64,000 bases of DNA from Eubacteriales Family XIII. Incertae Sedis bacterium (GCA_031272485.1 JAISTV010000015.1:1-64000); one strand, 5' to 3'. Counted from the first letter of the stretch, positions 49,045 through 59,317 are shown. Made by a program: numbers and translations. Notes: generated from the letters alone by a model not told the origin.

Positions 49045-50411
49045 TTCTTGAAGTGTTCGCCGCGCTCCTCAAAACACGTATACATGCCCCAGCTGGCGCA
49101 CGCCGGCGACAGGAGCACCGTGTCGCCCGGCCCGGCGAGCTCGAACCCGAGCCGCACCGCCTCGCCCATTTCCTCCACCATGTAGATGTTCGTAAAACCT
49201 TCTTCCTCCGCCTCGCGCTTGATCTGCGCCGCCGTGGCGCCGAGCAGAATCAGCTGCGAGACCTTCCCGCCGAACCCGCGGATAAACCCGTGGAAGTCCG
49301 AGTGCTTGTCGTAGCCGCCCGCAATCAGCAGGATGTTGGGCGCCGTGGCGTCTATGGCCTTCTGCGAGGCCTCCGGGTTCGTGCCCTTGGAGTCGTTGAC
49401 AAAGCGCACGCCATCTATGGTTCCCGCCGGCTCAAGCCGGTGCGCCACGCCCTTGAACGTAGTGAGCGCCTGCGAGATATACACCGGGTCCACCCCGCCG
49501 CTCCACGCTATGGCCGAAGCCGCCAGCGCGTTCTCCAGGTTGTGCGCGCCGGGGATGAGCAGCTCGTCCACCCCCGCCAGGTCTATCACCTTGCCCTTGG
49601 GTGTCTTTATAATCATGCGCCCGTCACGGGCGAACGCGCCCTGTTTCAGCTCCGTGAGCCTGGAAAACGGCATCTTGCGCGCCTTGGCCTTGGCCGCCAC
49701 CTTGGCCGTGAGCTCGTCGTCCGCGTTGTAGACCAAGTAGTCCTCCTCCGTCTGGCGGGCAAACACCTTGCCCTTCATCTTCGCGTATTCTTCCAGCGTC
49801 CCGTGCCGGTCCAGATGGTCCGGCGTGATATTCAAAATGGCCGAAACGTCCGGCCTAAAGCTCGTGCACGTCTCCAACTGGAAGCTGGAAACCTCCGTCA
49901 CAAACACGCAGTCCGGCCGCGCGTCCAGCACCGAGGAGATGACCGCCGTGCCTATGTTGCCCGTGACCTTGCTGTCCAAGGCCGCCTTGCGGTACATTTC
50001 GCCCGTGAGCGTGGTGGTGGTCGTCTTGCCGTTCGTACCGGTTATCGCCACGAAGGGTCCCTGCGCAATCTCATACGCCAGCTGCAGGTCGCCCGTCATC
50101 CTGGCCCCCTTCGCCAGCCCCGCCTGCACGAGGGGAAGCTGCGGCGAAACGCCCGGGCTCATAACCATGTAGTCCCATGGCTCGTCCGGCACCGCCGCCC
50201 CGTTAAAGAACACCCGCGCGCCGACCTCCTTGATCTTCTTGAAGAACTTGGGGTCTTCCCACTCTATGTCCTTTGCGTCGTAGACCGCTATGTGCGCCCC
50301 CGAGAGCGCCATAAGGTCAAACGCGGCGGTGCCGGACTTGCCGAGCCCCACAATGAGTACATTCTTTCCTTTATATTTCCGCAAACTCGATTTCTGCATC
50401 TTACCCGTCAT
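49011..50411 (-). CDS. murD: UDP-N-acetylmuramoylalanine-D-glutamate ligase
   Basis: VAITGTNGKTTTTTLTGEMY; NITPDHLDRHGTLEEYAKMKGKVF; VLLSPACASWGMYTCFEERGEHFK. Confidence 0.97.
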   Translation of the reverse strand: MTGKMQKSSLRKYKGKNVLIVGLGKSGTAAFDLMALSGAHIAVYDAKDIEWEDPKFFKKIKEVGARVFFNGAAVPDEPWDYMVMSPGVSPQLPLVQAGLAKGARMTGDLQLAYEIAQGPFVAITGTNGKTTTTTLTGEMYRKAALDSKVTGNIGTAVISSVLDARPDCVFVTEVSSFQLETCTSFRPDVSAILNITPDHLDRHGTLEEYAKMKGKVFARQTEEDYLVYNADDELTAKVAAKAKARKMPFSRLTELKQGAFARDGRMIIKTPKGKVIDLAGVDELLIPGAHNLENALAASAIAWSGGVDPVYISQALTTFKGVAHRLEPAGTIDGVRFVNDSKGTNPEASQKAIDATAPNILLIAGGYDKHSDFHGFIRGFGGKVSQLILLGATAAQIKREAEEEGFTNIYMVEEMGEAVRLGFELAGPGDTVLLSPACASWGMYTCFEERGEHFKKCVAELKGKKG

Positions 50412-50447
50412 TCCGGCCGCGCCTCACCCGCCGCCGCTCCTTTCACA

Positions 50448-51533
50448 CTATCCGTTTACCACCGAAGCGTACTTCCACATCATGATGCCCAGCGACGCCG
50501 CGCACAGCACCAGCGTGACCCCTGTAAATACCGACACAACGCGCCGCTCCGGCCAGCCGGTCAGTTCGAAGTGATGATGCAGGGGAGCCATTTTGAAGAA
50601 ACGCTTGCCTTTCGTGGCCTTGAAATACGCTACCTGTATTATATCACTCAATGCTTCGAGGACAAAAATCAGCCCGCACACCGGCAGGAAGAGCTCCATC
50701 TTCACCAGGATGGCCCCCACGGCCAGCCCGCCGCCCAGCGCCAGCGACCCCGTGTCCCCCATGAAAATCCGCGCCGGGTTCCGGTTGAAGAACAGAAAGC
50801 CCAGGCACGCGCCCGCCACGGAGAAGAAGAACATGGCGTCCACCGACCCCGTCAGGATAAGCCCCACCTCGTCCGCGTCCGTCGGGAAACTGGCCAGCGC
50901 CAGAATGGTTATCAGAGGGAAGAACAGCGAGAACACGCTCGTAACCCCAGCCGCCAGACCGTCCAGCCCGTCCGTCAGGTTCACCGCGTTGACCATGGCC
51001 ACCACGATAAACATGATATACGGAATGATGAAATACCCTATGTCCACGCGCGCCCACACGAACGGGATGAGAATCCGCGTCCCCAGGTCCGCCACAAACA
51101 CGTAGTACAGCGCCAGCAGCAGCGAGACGAGGAGCTGAAACGCCATCTTCTGCCGCGCCGTGAGCCCCAGGTTCTGCTTCCGGCTCACCTTGCGGTAGTC
51201 GTCTAAAAATCCGACCATGCCGAACAGGAACACCACCACCAGCATGACCAGCAGGTTCAGCGAGAACGCCTCGGAGAAACCCGCCGAGAATCCCATGGTC
51301 AGCAGCGAAAACACGCAGCCCGCGAGGATGCCCGCCAGTATGGCCACCCCGCCCATGGTCGGCGTGCCGCTCTTCTTCTTGTGCGCCTCGGGCGCCTCGT
51401 CCAATATGGTCTGCGTAGAATGCATCTTTTTTAGGTAAGGGATCAGCCGCCACGTGACCGCCATGGTCACCAGCATGGCCGCCAGCAAGGGCAGCATGGC
51501 CTTCCCCATCAGTTCCAAACCCAGCTTCATCAT
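50448..51533 (-). CDS. mraY: Phospho-N-acetylmuramoyl-pentapeptide transferase
   Basis: DEAPEAHKKKSGTPTMGGVAIL; VNLTDGLDGLAAG; FFNRNPARIFMGDTGSLALGG; MAPLHHHFELTGWPERRVV. Confidence 0.97.
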   Translation of the reverse strand: MMKLGLELMGKAMLPLLAAMLVTMAVTWRLIPYLKKMHSTQTILDEAPEAHKKKSGTPTMGGVAILAGILAGCVFSLLTMGFSAGFSEAFSLNLLVMLVVVFLFGMVGFLDDYRKVSRKQNLGLTARQKMAFQLLVSLLLALYYVFVADLGTRILIPFVWARVDIGYFIIPYIMFIVVAMVNAVNLTDGLDGLAAGVTSVFSLFFPLITILALASFPTDADEVGLILTGSVDAMFFFSVAGACLGFLFFNRNPARIFMGDTGSLALGGGLAVGAILVKMELFLPVCGLIFVLEALSDIIQVAYFKATKGKRFFKMAPLHHHFELTGWPERRVVSVFTGVTLVLCAASLGIMMWKYASVVNG

Positions 51534-52936
51534 GAGAAATCTGCCTCCATAAGTCCGTCCGCGATCTCCCACATCCGCATCGAGTTCGAGCCTTTCAGCA
51601 GGTAGACGTCGCCCGCCTGCCATTCGTCCAGTATCGTTTCCACCGCCGCCGCGTTATCCGCGCAGTATGTCAGCGTGCACGCCACCCGCCCGCACGCCGC
51701 CGCCTCTTCCACGGCCCCGTTATACAGCTCTGCAGCCCCGCTCCCCACTGCTATGAGTCCGTCCACGCCTGCCAGTACCGCCTCGCGTCCCACCTGTCCG
51801 TGCAGCGCCGCGGACGCCGGTCCCAGTTCGTTCATGCCCGCCAGCACCGCGAACTTCCGCCCGCCTGCCAGCGCCATGAGCACCTCTATGCCGCTCCGCA
51901 TGGAGTCCGGGCTCGCGTTGTAGCTGTCGTCAATGATGGTAATACTTCCGTGCTTTATCACCTCGAGCCTGTGCGCCGTGCGCTGCACTTTTTGCACCGC
52001 CTGCGCCACGGCAGCAAGCGGGATGTCTTTCTGCCCGCAGGCCGCCGCCGTCATAGCCGCGTAAAGGGCGTTGTACAGCCCCGCCGCTTCCACACGGAAG
52101 TCCGCCTGCTCCTGCCCGCGAGTGACCGTGAACGACACCGTGCCGTCCCCGTGCGCGCACGCCTCTTCCACCACATAGTCGCAGCGCGCGTCCGTCCCCG
52201 CCGTGAGGATCCGGTAAGGCTGCGGGGAGCCGAAGGCCACGCCCGCCAGCTTCGGGTCGTCCCCGTTTACGATCAGCAGATTCTCCGAACCGAAGTACGT
52301 AACCAGTTCCATCTTGGCGCGGAAGATTCCCTCGTCGTCGGAAAAGTTCTCGCGGTGCGAAAGCCCTATGTTCGAGATGAGGCCCACATCCGGCCGGGCG
52401 ATTTCCACGAGTCGCAGAATCTCCCCGGGGATGTCCATCCCCATCTCCGCGACCAAAACCTCCGTCTGCGCGTCCATGCGAAAAATTGTCAACGGCAGGC
52501 CCAAATGGTTGTTAAAGTTCTTCTCCGTGACCACCGTCCGAAAGCGGGAACCGAACGCCTGCCCCAGCATGTCCTTGAGCGAGGTCTTGCCCACGCTGCC
52601 CGTAACGGCCACCACGAAGGGGTTCACGCGCTCGCGCACATAGGCCGCCAGGTCCTGATAGGCGCGCACCGTGTCCGGCACGCTTACCACCGCGCCCGCA
52701 TAGGCTTCCGGCACGCGGTCCGGCAAAGAAACAACGACGGCTGCGCAGGAGGAGGACGCAGCCGCCGCCAGAAAGTCATGTCCGTCGAACTTTTCCCCGG
52801 GAAGCGCGAAAAAGACGTCTTCCGCGCCCAGACTCCGCGAGTCCGAAGATACGCCGCAAAGCGTCTGTCCTTCCCTGCCGCGCACGAGCGTGCCGCCCGT
52901 GGCATTCACAAGTTCTCTAATCGTAATCTCTATCAT
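51530..52936 (-). CDS. murF: UDP-N-acetylmuramoyl-tripeptide-D-alanyl-D-alanine ligase
   Basis: FVVAVTGSVGKTSLKDMLGQAF; TEKNFNNHLGLPLTIFRM; DDSYNASPDSMRSGIEVLMAL. Confidence 0.95.
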   Translation of the reverse strand: MIEITIRELVNATGGTLVRGREGQTLCGVSSDSRSLGAEDVFFALPGEKFDGHDFLAAAASSSCAAVVVSLPDRVPEAYAGAVVSVPDTVRAYQDLAAYVRERVNPFVVAVTGSVGKTSLKDMLGQAFGSRFRTVVTEKNFNNHLGLPLTIFRMDAQTEVLVAEMGMDIPGEILRLVEIARPDVGLISNIGLSHRENFSDDEGIFRAKMELVTYFGSENLLIVNGDDPKLAGVAFGSPQPYRILTAGTDARCDYVVEEACAHGDGTVSFTVTRGQEQADFRVEAAGLYNALYAAMTAAACGQKDIPLAAVAQAVQKVQRTAHRLEVIKHGSITIIDDSYNASPDSMRSGIEVLMALAGGRKFAVLAGMNELGPASAALHGQVGREAVLAGVDGLIAVGSGAAELYNGAVEEAAACGRVACTLTYCADNAAAVETILDEWQAGDVYLLKGSNSMRMWEIADGLMEADFS

Positions 52937-52984
52937 CACACTCCACGCGCGCCGGCACGCGCCCGCACACAAAGCCTTATTATA

Positions 52985-55105
52985 CTACGGGTCCGCGTAC
53001 AAGAAAACCGTCCCCCCGGGTGAAATCTCCGCGCCCCCTGCCGGCCACTGGCTCGCGACCGTGAACGGCTCTGCGCTGTCGTCCGTCTCCGTCGCGTAGT
53101 AAAGCCCGTAGCTGCCCAGCAAGGCCGCCGCGTCCGTGAGGAGCATGCCCGTCACGTCCGGTACGAGGAGTGCCGCCTCTTCTTCCTGTGCCTTGGCGGT
53201 CTCATACTCGTCTGCCGCCGGCTCCACTGCCGCCGGCGCCGCCGCTTCTGCCCCGGTCTCATACTGCGGCGGAATATTATAGTAGTTCATCAGCTGTTCC
53301 AGGATGGCGCGCATCGTGGGTCCCGCTGTCACCTCTCCATAGTTCTCGCTCTTCGGGTCGCGCACTATGACGAGCACCACATACTGCGGGTCGTCCAGCG
53401 GCAGGATGGATACCACCGACCCGGTGTTGCGCAAAGTGTACGCGCCGTCCACCAGCAGCGGCGCCGTGGCCGTCTTGCTGCCCACCCGGTAGGGGAACTT
53501 CTCCATGTATTCAAAGTCGCCCGTGCCCGCCAGAAAACTGTATGGCTGATACTCCATGATTGCGAGCATCTCCGCCGCCGTCTGCGAGGAGACCACCTGC
53601 CGGCGCACGACCGGCGCGAACTCTTCCACCATATTGCCGCTCTCGTCGGCGTAGCCCTTCACGAGCCGCGGCTGCATGAGCTTGCCGTCGTTGGCGAGCG
53701 CGCCCACCGCCGAGATTATTTCCACGGGCGTTACGCTTATGCCCATGCCAAACGCCATGGTCGCCGCCTCCACCGGTCCCGCCTCGTCTACCGAGTAGAC
53801 CCACGGAGACGCCTCGCCCGGCAGGTCTATGCCCGTGGGCTCGGTCATGCCGAACAGCTCCAGATACTGATAGTAGCGGTCGTAGCCCACCGCCTGCGCC
53901 GCCTGAATCATGGCGGGATTACACGAGTTGGCCACCCCCTGCGTGAGGCTCTCCACCCCGTGCCCGTTCGGGTAGAGATGACACTCTATTGACTTGTCTT
54001 CTACTTCTTCCGCCCCATCGCAATAGAACACCTGCGAGCTTGGATCCGCCACGCCCGTCTCCAGCGCCGCGCTGGCCGTGAGCAGCTTAAACACCGAGCC
54101 CGGCTCGTATAGATTGCTCACCATACCATTGCGCCAGACGTTCTGCATGAGATACTGCGCCTTCTCGGTGCTGTCCATTTCCGTATAGGCCGTGAGCGCT
54201 TCACCCGTTATGGCTACGGGCGTCGCGTACGCGTCGTTCGGGTCGAAATCCGGATACTGGCTCATGGCCAGTATGTCCCCCGTTTTCGCTTCCATTACTA
54301 TGGCCTGCACGTACTCCGGCTCTTCTCTATAGTAGGTTTCCTCCACGATCTGCTCCACGAAGAACTGCACGTTGCTGTCTATGGTGAGCACCACGTTCAG
54401 CCCGTCCTCCTGGCTGTACACCGTGCCGTCCTCGCTCGCGAGCGGGTTGCCCTGGCTGTCCGTGCGCTCTATCACGCGGCCCTTGCTGCCCTGCAGCACA
54501 TCGTCGTACTGCAGCTCTATGCCGTTTAAGCCCACGCCGTCCATGTTCACGTTCCCCAGCACGTGCGCCGCAAGCGCCCCGAAGGGATACTGGCGCGTGG
54601 AATCGTCCTCGAGCTCTATGATGTTCACGAGCTCCGTGTCCTCTATTTCTTCCTTTAAGAGTTGCGCCGCGGTCCGGTTCACGTCCGTGGCGACCAGAAT
54701 CCGGAAGTCATCCGTTTCCGTCCGCTTCGTAAGCGCTGCCGCGTCCAGCGAGAGCGCCGTGGCAAGCGCCCTCACCGCGTCTGCCTTCATGGTCTCCCAG
54801 ACCTCGTCGGAGTACTTCTCCGTGTCGTAGCGCTGCAGGCGCAGATAGACGCGGTAGCTCACCGTGCTCACCGCGAGCTCCTCCCCGTTGCGGTCCAGAA
54901 TTTCGCCGCGCCGCGCGGGAATTATCTCGTCCTTCGTCTGGTTCGTCACGGCGCGCGCCGCGTAGACATCCGTGGCGATTATCTGAATCTGCCCGATACG
55001 GAGGGAGAGTCCGAAAAAGAGCGCCACGATGACCGCGAGCGCGAGCGTCATCCGCTTCTGAACGCTGTTCGGGCCGCCGCCCGTCTCCTGCCTGGGCTTC
55101 TTCAT
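52985..55105 (-). CDS. Class B penicillin-binding protein (FtsI/SpoVD-like) with C-terminal PASTA domain
   Basis: NLYEPGSVFKLLTASAALETG; ANSCNPAMIQAAQAVG; RVGSKTATAPLL; PDVTGMLLTDAAALLGSYGLYY. Confidence 0.92.
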   Translation of the reverse strand: MKKPRQETGGGPNSVQKRMTLALAVIVALFFGLSLRIGQIQIIATDVYAARAVTNQTKDEIIPARRGEILDRNGEELAVSTVSYRVYLRLQRYDTEKYSDEVWETMKADAVRALATALSLDAAALTKRTETDDFRILVATDVNRTAAQLLKEEIEDTELVNIIELEDDSTRQYPFGALAAHVLGNVNMDGVGLNGIELQYDDVLQGSKGRVIERTDSQGNPLASEDGTVYSQEDGLNVVLTIDSNVQFFVEQIVEETYYREEPEYVQAIVMEAKTGDILAMSQYPDFDPNDAYATPVAITGEALTAYTEMDSTEKAQYLMQNVWRNGMVSNLYEPGSVFKLLTASAALETGVADPSSQVFYCDGAEEVEDKSIECHLYPNGHGVESLTQGVANSCNPAMIQAAQAVGYDRYYQYLELFGMTEPTGIDLPGEASPWVYSVDEAGPVEAATMAFGMGISVTPVEIISAVGALANDGKLMQPRLVKGYADESGNMVEEFAPVVRRQVVSSQTAAEMLAIMEYQPYSFLAGTGDFEYMEKFPYRVGSKTATAPLLVDGAYTLRNTGSVVSILPLDDPQYVVLVIVRDPKSENYGEVTAGPTMRAILEQLMNYYNIPPQYETGAEAAAPAAVEPAADEYETAKAQEEEAALLVPDVTGMLLTDAAALLGSYGLYYATETDDSAEPFTVASQWPAGGAEISPGGTVFLYADP

Positions 55106-55638
55106 TCGGCCACACCCGGCTCCGGCAGGCTCGATACATAGATCTTAGCCGCCTCGCTTACGACCGACATGCCCAGCGTCTGCTCGGCCACCTGCTTTAT
55201 GGAAAAGAGATTCTTGTTCTGGTCTATCGCCGTCTTCAGATCCCGTATGTCGCTGTCCACCTGCGATATGCTCTCGTTGGTCTCGTTGATGTGCTTCTGC
55301 AGCTCAGCCTGGTAGACGCGCAGGAAGAGCGTTCCGAAAAGCAGCACCGCCACCACGGTCAGGCACGCTAAGACCCCCGCCCGGTGCGGCGCCTGGAGCG
55401 TGGCCGGAGAAACGACGCGCGAAGGCCTGGGTGCCGGCGCCACAGCCGGCTCTTCCCATTCGTCCTCCCACTCTTCTTCCCAGGGATACGCAGGGGCAGT
55501 AGACGCGCCCGACTGCGCTATGCGACGCTGATAGTAGCCCGTTTGCCGCATGGCCGTGCTCACGCGAAACGACGAACGGGCCGGATACGCCTCGGCGAAC
55601 CGGTATGCCCTGTTCATTTGTTCCGCTGTGCTGCTCAT
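55102..55638 (-). CDS. FtsL-like septum protein
   Basis: Single TM followed by coiled coil YQAELQKHINETNESISQVDSDIRDLKTAIDQ; position between rsmH and PBP. Confidence 0.7.
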   Translation of the reverse strand: MSSTAEQMNRAYRFAEAYPARSSFRVSTAMRQTGYYQRRIAQSGASTAPAYPWEEEWEDEWEEPAVAPAPRPSRVVSPATLQAPHRAGVLACLTVVAVLLFGTLFLRVYQAELQKHINETNESISQVDSDIRDLKTAIDQNKNLFSIKQVAEQTLGMSVVSEAAKIYVSSLPEPGVAE

Positions 55639-55640
55639 GT

Positions 55641-56591
55641 TTACGGACCTTTCTTCTCTAATATGCGCAGTTTCGCGCTGCGCGCGCGCGGGTTCTCACC
55701 CAGTTCCTCCTCACCCGCCGTGACGGGTTTTTTGTTTATCCTCTTCGCATCGCCGGCCGGGCCTTGTGCGGGCAATGGCATGCGCGCGTGCTGCTGTTTC
55801 TTCCCCGGCGTCTCCCTTTCCGCGAACGCATCCTTGACAATGCGGTCCTCGAGGGAGTGAAACGTGATGACGGCCAATCTGCCGCGCGGGGCCAGTGCGT
55901 CTATCCATCTGTCCACGGCCCGGGTGAGTGCTCCCAACTCATCGTTTACTTCTATGCGCAGCGCCTGGAAGGTGCGCTTGGCCGGGTGCGGGCCTTCCCT
56001 TCTGGCCGAGGCCGGGATGGCCGCCTTGATAATCTCCACGAGTTGCGCCGTCGTTTCTATGGGCGCCTTCTTCCGCTCCCGGCAGATGAACTGCGCTATG
56101 CGGGAGGCCCAGCGCTCCTCGCCGTAGCGGCGAATCACGTCTGTGAGCTCTGCCTCGCTGTAGGTAGCCAGTACCTCCGCCGCGTCGGGGACGCCGCTGC
56201 CTGCGTCCATCCGCATGTCGAGCCTGCCTTGGTGCATGTACGAGAAGCCACGCTCCGGGTTATCGAGCTGGTAAGAGCTTACGCCCAGATCCAGAACCCC
56301 TCCGTCAAGCGGCCCCACTTCCGCCGCTGTAAGTATTTCCGTTATTTCTTCAAAGCTTGCCTGCACGAGAATCTTCCTGCAGCTGTAGTCTTTCAGACGT
56401 TCGCCGGCCGCCTGTATGGCTTCCGCGTCCCGGTCTATGCCGAGAAAAACCCCTTGCCCGTTTAGCTTTTCGCAAATCGCTGCCGCGTGGCCGCCGCCGC
56501 CGAGAGTGCCGTCCGCGTATACCCCGTCGGGTTTTACCGCCAGCCCCTCTACGGTTTCCGTCAAGAGGACCGAGGTGTGTGCATACTTCAC
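55641..56591 (-). CDS. rsmH: 16S rRNA (cytosine1402-N4)-methyltransferase
   Basis: YAHTSVLLTETVEGLAVKPDGVYADGTLGGGGHAAAICEKL; RGFSYMHQGRLDMRMD; KRTFQALRIEVNDELGAL. Confidence 0.97.
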   Translation of the reverse strand: MKYAHTSVLLTETVEGLAVKPDGVYADGTLGGGGHAAAICEKLNGQGVFLGIDRDAEAIQAAGERLKDYSCRKILVQASFEEITEILTAAEVGPLDGGVLDLGVSSYQLDNPERGFSYMHQGRLDMRMDAGSGVPDAAEVLATYSEAELTDVIRRYGEERWASRIAQFICRERKKAPIETTAQLVEIIKAAIPASARREGPHPAKRTFQALRIEVNDELGALTRAVDRWIDALAPRGRLAVITFHSLEDRIVKDAFAERETPGKKQQHARMPLPAQGPAGDAKRINKKPVTAGEEELGENPRARSAKLRILEKKGP

Positions 56592-57040
56592 GGCTTCGGC
56601 GTATAGCGCTGCATCTTGCTGCGCAGTTTCTTAGGCCCTGTGGCAATGACCGACTTCATGCGCTCTTCGTGCTTCTTCTTGGACCAGATTTCTATCCGGT
56701 CGGTAAACCCTACGTTCACCATCTCCTTGTTGTCTTCCTTGTCTATGCCGGCATGGTTCATCCACTCCTCCGGAATGGAGATGCGCCCCTGCTTATCCAC
56801 CTTGCACTCACAGATGGAGCTGAGGAAGAAGAACTTCAGATCCGCCGCCTCATCGTCCTCGTCAGGCAGCGAGTCTATGTTCCGCTTTACGTAGTCGTGG
56901 AACTCCTTTTCGGAGAACAGGTAAATGCACGGGTCAAAGCCCTTGACCAGCAAGCACTTCTGGCCGAGGTTATCCCGAAACTTGGCGGGGATTATACACC
57001 GCCCGTTCATGTCTATGGAGTTGGGATAACTACCGTACAT
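56588..57040 (-). CDS. mraZ: MraZ transcriptional regulator
   Basis: NSIDMNGRCIIPAKFRDNLGQKCLLVKGFDPCIYLFSEKEF; DKQGRISIPEEWMNHAGI. Confidence 0.95.
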   Translation of the reverse strand: MYGSYPNSIDMNGRCIIPAKFRDNLGQKCLLVKGFDPCIYLFSEKEFHDYVKRNIDSLPDEDDEAADLKFFFLSSICECKVDKQGRISIPEEWMNHAGIDKEDNKEMVNVGFTDRIEIWSKKKHEERMKSVIATGPKKLRSKMQRYTPKP

Positions 57041-57158
57041 TTCTCACTTTCTCTCCTGCACCTTTTTGGGGTGCACGCACCGGGGGATTCCTTCTGGTAC
57101 CCCTTATTTCCTCTCCATTTTCCTCTTTTTTGTGGCTTCTGGCAACAAAAAACAAGGA

Positions 57159-57178
57159 TTTCCCTCCATTTCACTCCA
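57159..57178 (-). promoter_or_regulatory. Candidate MraZ operator: tandem 10-bp repeats
   Basis: minus TGGAGTGAAA-TGGAGGGAAA upstream of mraZ, followed further downstream by AATGGAGAGGAAATAAGGGG. Confidence 0.5.
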
Positions 57179-57355
57179 AAAAAACGCTTGTTTTTTTCTG
57201 TTGCACATGGATTAAATTTCGATTTCAACACGATATTGTGGGGTACAGGTGTTCGCATACAAGATGTAGTTTGACTTTTTTGATAATTGCGAAATACCCC
57301 CCTTCTTTTCTGCCGTATGCGGTTTATAATGAGAGAAACGGAGGACGCTTTAGAC

Positions 57356-58489
57356 ATGTACAACGAGACCAGACGCGCCGCCTGGGTAGAGGTAGACCTG
57401 GCGGCCATAAGAGAAAACTACCGCGCCATCAAGGCGCTATCGCCCGAGAAGAAAATCATCGGTTGCGTCAAGGCGGACGCCTACGGCCACGGGATAGTCA
57501 AGGTCTCGTGGGAACTCGTCAAGGAGCGCATCGACTACCTGGGGGTGGCCACGCTGCCCGAAGCGGTGGCGCTCAGAAGCGCCGGCATCCGCACGCCCAT
57601 CATCCTGCTGAGCCCCACCCCGCGCGGGAACGTCAAGGACATCCTGGACCTGGCCATCATTCCGCTGGTCACGTCTTTCACCGACGCAAGCCTCCTCTCC
57701 GAAACAGCAGACTGGGCCTACCCGGACAGACGTCCCGAAATTCTATTGGCGGCGGACACGGGCATGGGACGCCTCGGCTTTCTGAACCGCCCCGAGGACC
57801 TGTCGGAGATTGCGCGCATCGCGGCGCTGCCCAACCTCGAAATCATGGGGGCGCTCTCGCACTTCGCAGCCTCGGAAAGCCCCGACCCGTACTACTCGAA
57901 CGCACAGCTCCTCAAGATGGAGGAGTTCCTCGGCAAGCTCGGCGACTACGGCGTAAGCGCGCCCATGAAGACCATGGCCAACAGCGCGGCCATAGTAAAC
58001 TACCCGGACGCGCACTTCGACGCGGTGCGGCCCGGCATAGTCCTGTACGGCCTGTACCCGGGCGAGCAGGTGAGCCGCGAGGCCCTGCCCCTCACGCCCG
58101 CCATGTCCGTCAAGGCGAACATCGCGTTTCTCAAGAAGGTGCCGGCCGGCTTTTCCGTGAGCTACGGCATGACCTTCACCACGCAGCGGGAAAGCCTCAT
58201 AGCCACCCTCCCGCTCGGCTACGCGGACGGCCTGCCGCGCGTGCTCTCCAACAAGGGGCGCGTGATTGTGGGCGGCTGCTATGCGCCCCTCATTGGCACC
58301 ATCTGCATGGACCAGTGCCTGATAGACGTAACGGACGTGCCCGGCGTAGCGGAATACGACGAGGTAACCCTCATGGGTTCCGCAGGCGGACTCACGATAA
58401 GCGCCGACGAGATAGCCGCACTCTGCGGCACCATCTCCTACGAAACCGTTTGCCGCTTCGGCCAACGCCTCCCAAAGGTATACAAGTAA
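57356..58489 (+). CDS. alr: Alanine racemase
   Basis: RRAAWVEVDLAAIRENYRAIKAL...KADAYGHGIVKVSWEL; TGMGRLGF; VRPGIVLYGLYPG; start at 57356 after CGGAGGACG. Confidence 0.95.
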   Translation: MYNETRRAAWVEVDLAAIRENYRAIKALSPEKKIIGCVKADAYGHGIVKVSWELVKERIDYLGVATLPEAVALRSAGIRTPIILLSPTPRGNVKDILDLAIIPLVTSFTDASLLSETADWAYPDRRPEILLAADTGMGRLGFLNRPEDLSEIARIAALPNLEIMGALSHFAASESPDPYYSNAQLLKMEEFLGKLGDYGVSAPMKTMANSAAIVNYPDAHFDAVRPGIVLYGLYPGEQVSREALPLTPAMSVKANIAFLKKVPAGFSVSYGMTFTTQRESLIATLPLGYADGLPRVLSNKGRVIVGGCYAPLIGTICMDQCLIDVTDVPGVAEYDEVTLMGSAGGLTISADEIAALCGTISYETVCRFGQRLPKVYK

Positions 58490-58583
58490 CCCCCGCGAGC
58501 CACGCGTCCACCCTAAAGCGCTTATATGATTTGTGCGTGTACGTTTCTTAAGTACATGCTTGATATGGTGCCCGATTTATGCT

Positions 58584-58627
58584 ACGATAATATACACGTT
58601 AATGTATACGATTGTGAATACTATCGT
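58584..58627 (+). promoter_or_regulatory. Palindromic operator candidate upstream of the Phd/PIN TA pair
   Basis: ACGATAATAT ... ATACTATCGT (9/10) with central GTATAC. Confidence 0.4.
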
Positions 58628-58643
58628 TAAGAAGGAGTGGGAC

Positions 58644-58928
58644 ATGAACTTCTATACTGCGAGAGATTTACGGACTTCCTCCCGGAGTATCTGGGAAGAG
58701 CTTGGGGCATCCGGTGAGGCAGTCATCACGAATAACGGCAAGCCTGCGGCTGTGATAATCGGGGTGCAGGACCAGGATCCGGAAGCGCTTCTGCGCGCGG
58801 TGAGACAGGCACGCGCCATGCTGGCGTTTAATGATATGCGAGCACGAGCCCAGCAAAAAGGCGGAATGACCGAGGAGGAAATATTAGACGAAATATTTGA
58901 TTACAGGTTGGAGAAGAAAGGCAAGTGA
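58644..58928 (+). CDS. Phd/YefM-type antitoxin
   Basis: MNFYTARDLRTSSRSIWEELGASGEAVITNNGKPAAVIIGV; RBS GAAGGAG. Confidence 0.85.
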   Translation: MNFYTARDLRTSSRSIWEELGASGEAVITNNGKPAAVIIGVQDQDPEALLRAVRQARAMLAFNDMRARAQQKGGMTEEEILDEIFDYRLEKKGK

Positions 58929-59317
58929 AACTCATCGTCTTAGATACAAATGTGCTCGTTTCTGCCTTGTGGTCTAAAGATGGAAACCCTGCCCTTGTCA
59001 TGGCACTCGTCTTGAACGGAAGAATAACGCCCTGCTTTGATCACCGCATACTGGAGGAATTCCACGGAGTGTTAACGCGACCACGCTTCGGGTTTTCTGC
59101 CGGAGAGGTAAACGCATTGCTATCATATATACGAACGGAAGGAATGTCTGTAGTCGCGCCGCCCCTTGCTATACAGCTCCCGGATGCTTCAGATAAAATG
59201 TTCCTCGAAGTAGCAACCTGCGTAAACGCCACCTTAATAACCGGAAACCTGAAACACTTCCCCGAGGTGCCCTTCATCCAATCCCCCAAAACCTTCCTGA
59301 AGCAGTGGAATGGATAA
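58925..59317 (+). CDS. PIN-domain toxin (COG1569-like)
   Basis: MKLIVLDTNVLVSALWSKDGNPALVM...DHRILEEFHGVLTRPRFGF...DASDKMFLEVATCVNATLITGNLKHFP; 4-nt overlap with the antitoxin. Confidence 0.9.
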   Translation: MKLIVLDTNVLVSALWSKDGNPALVMALVLNGRITPCFDHRILEEFHGVLTRPRFGFSAGEVNALLSYIRTEGMSVVAPPLAIQLPDASDKMFLEVATCVNATLITGNLKHFPEVPFIQSPKTFLKQWNG

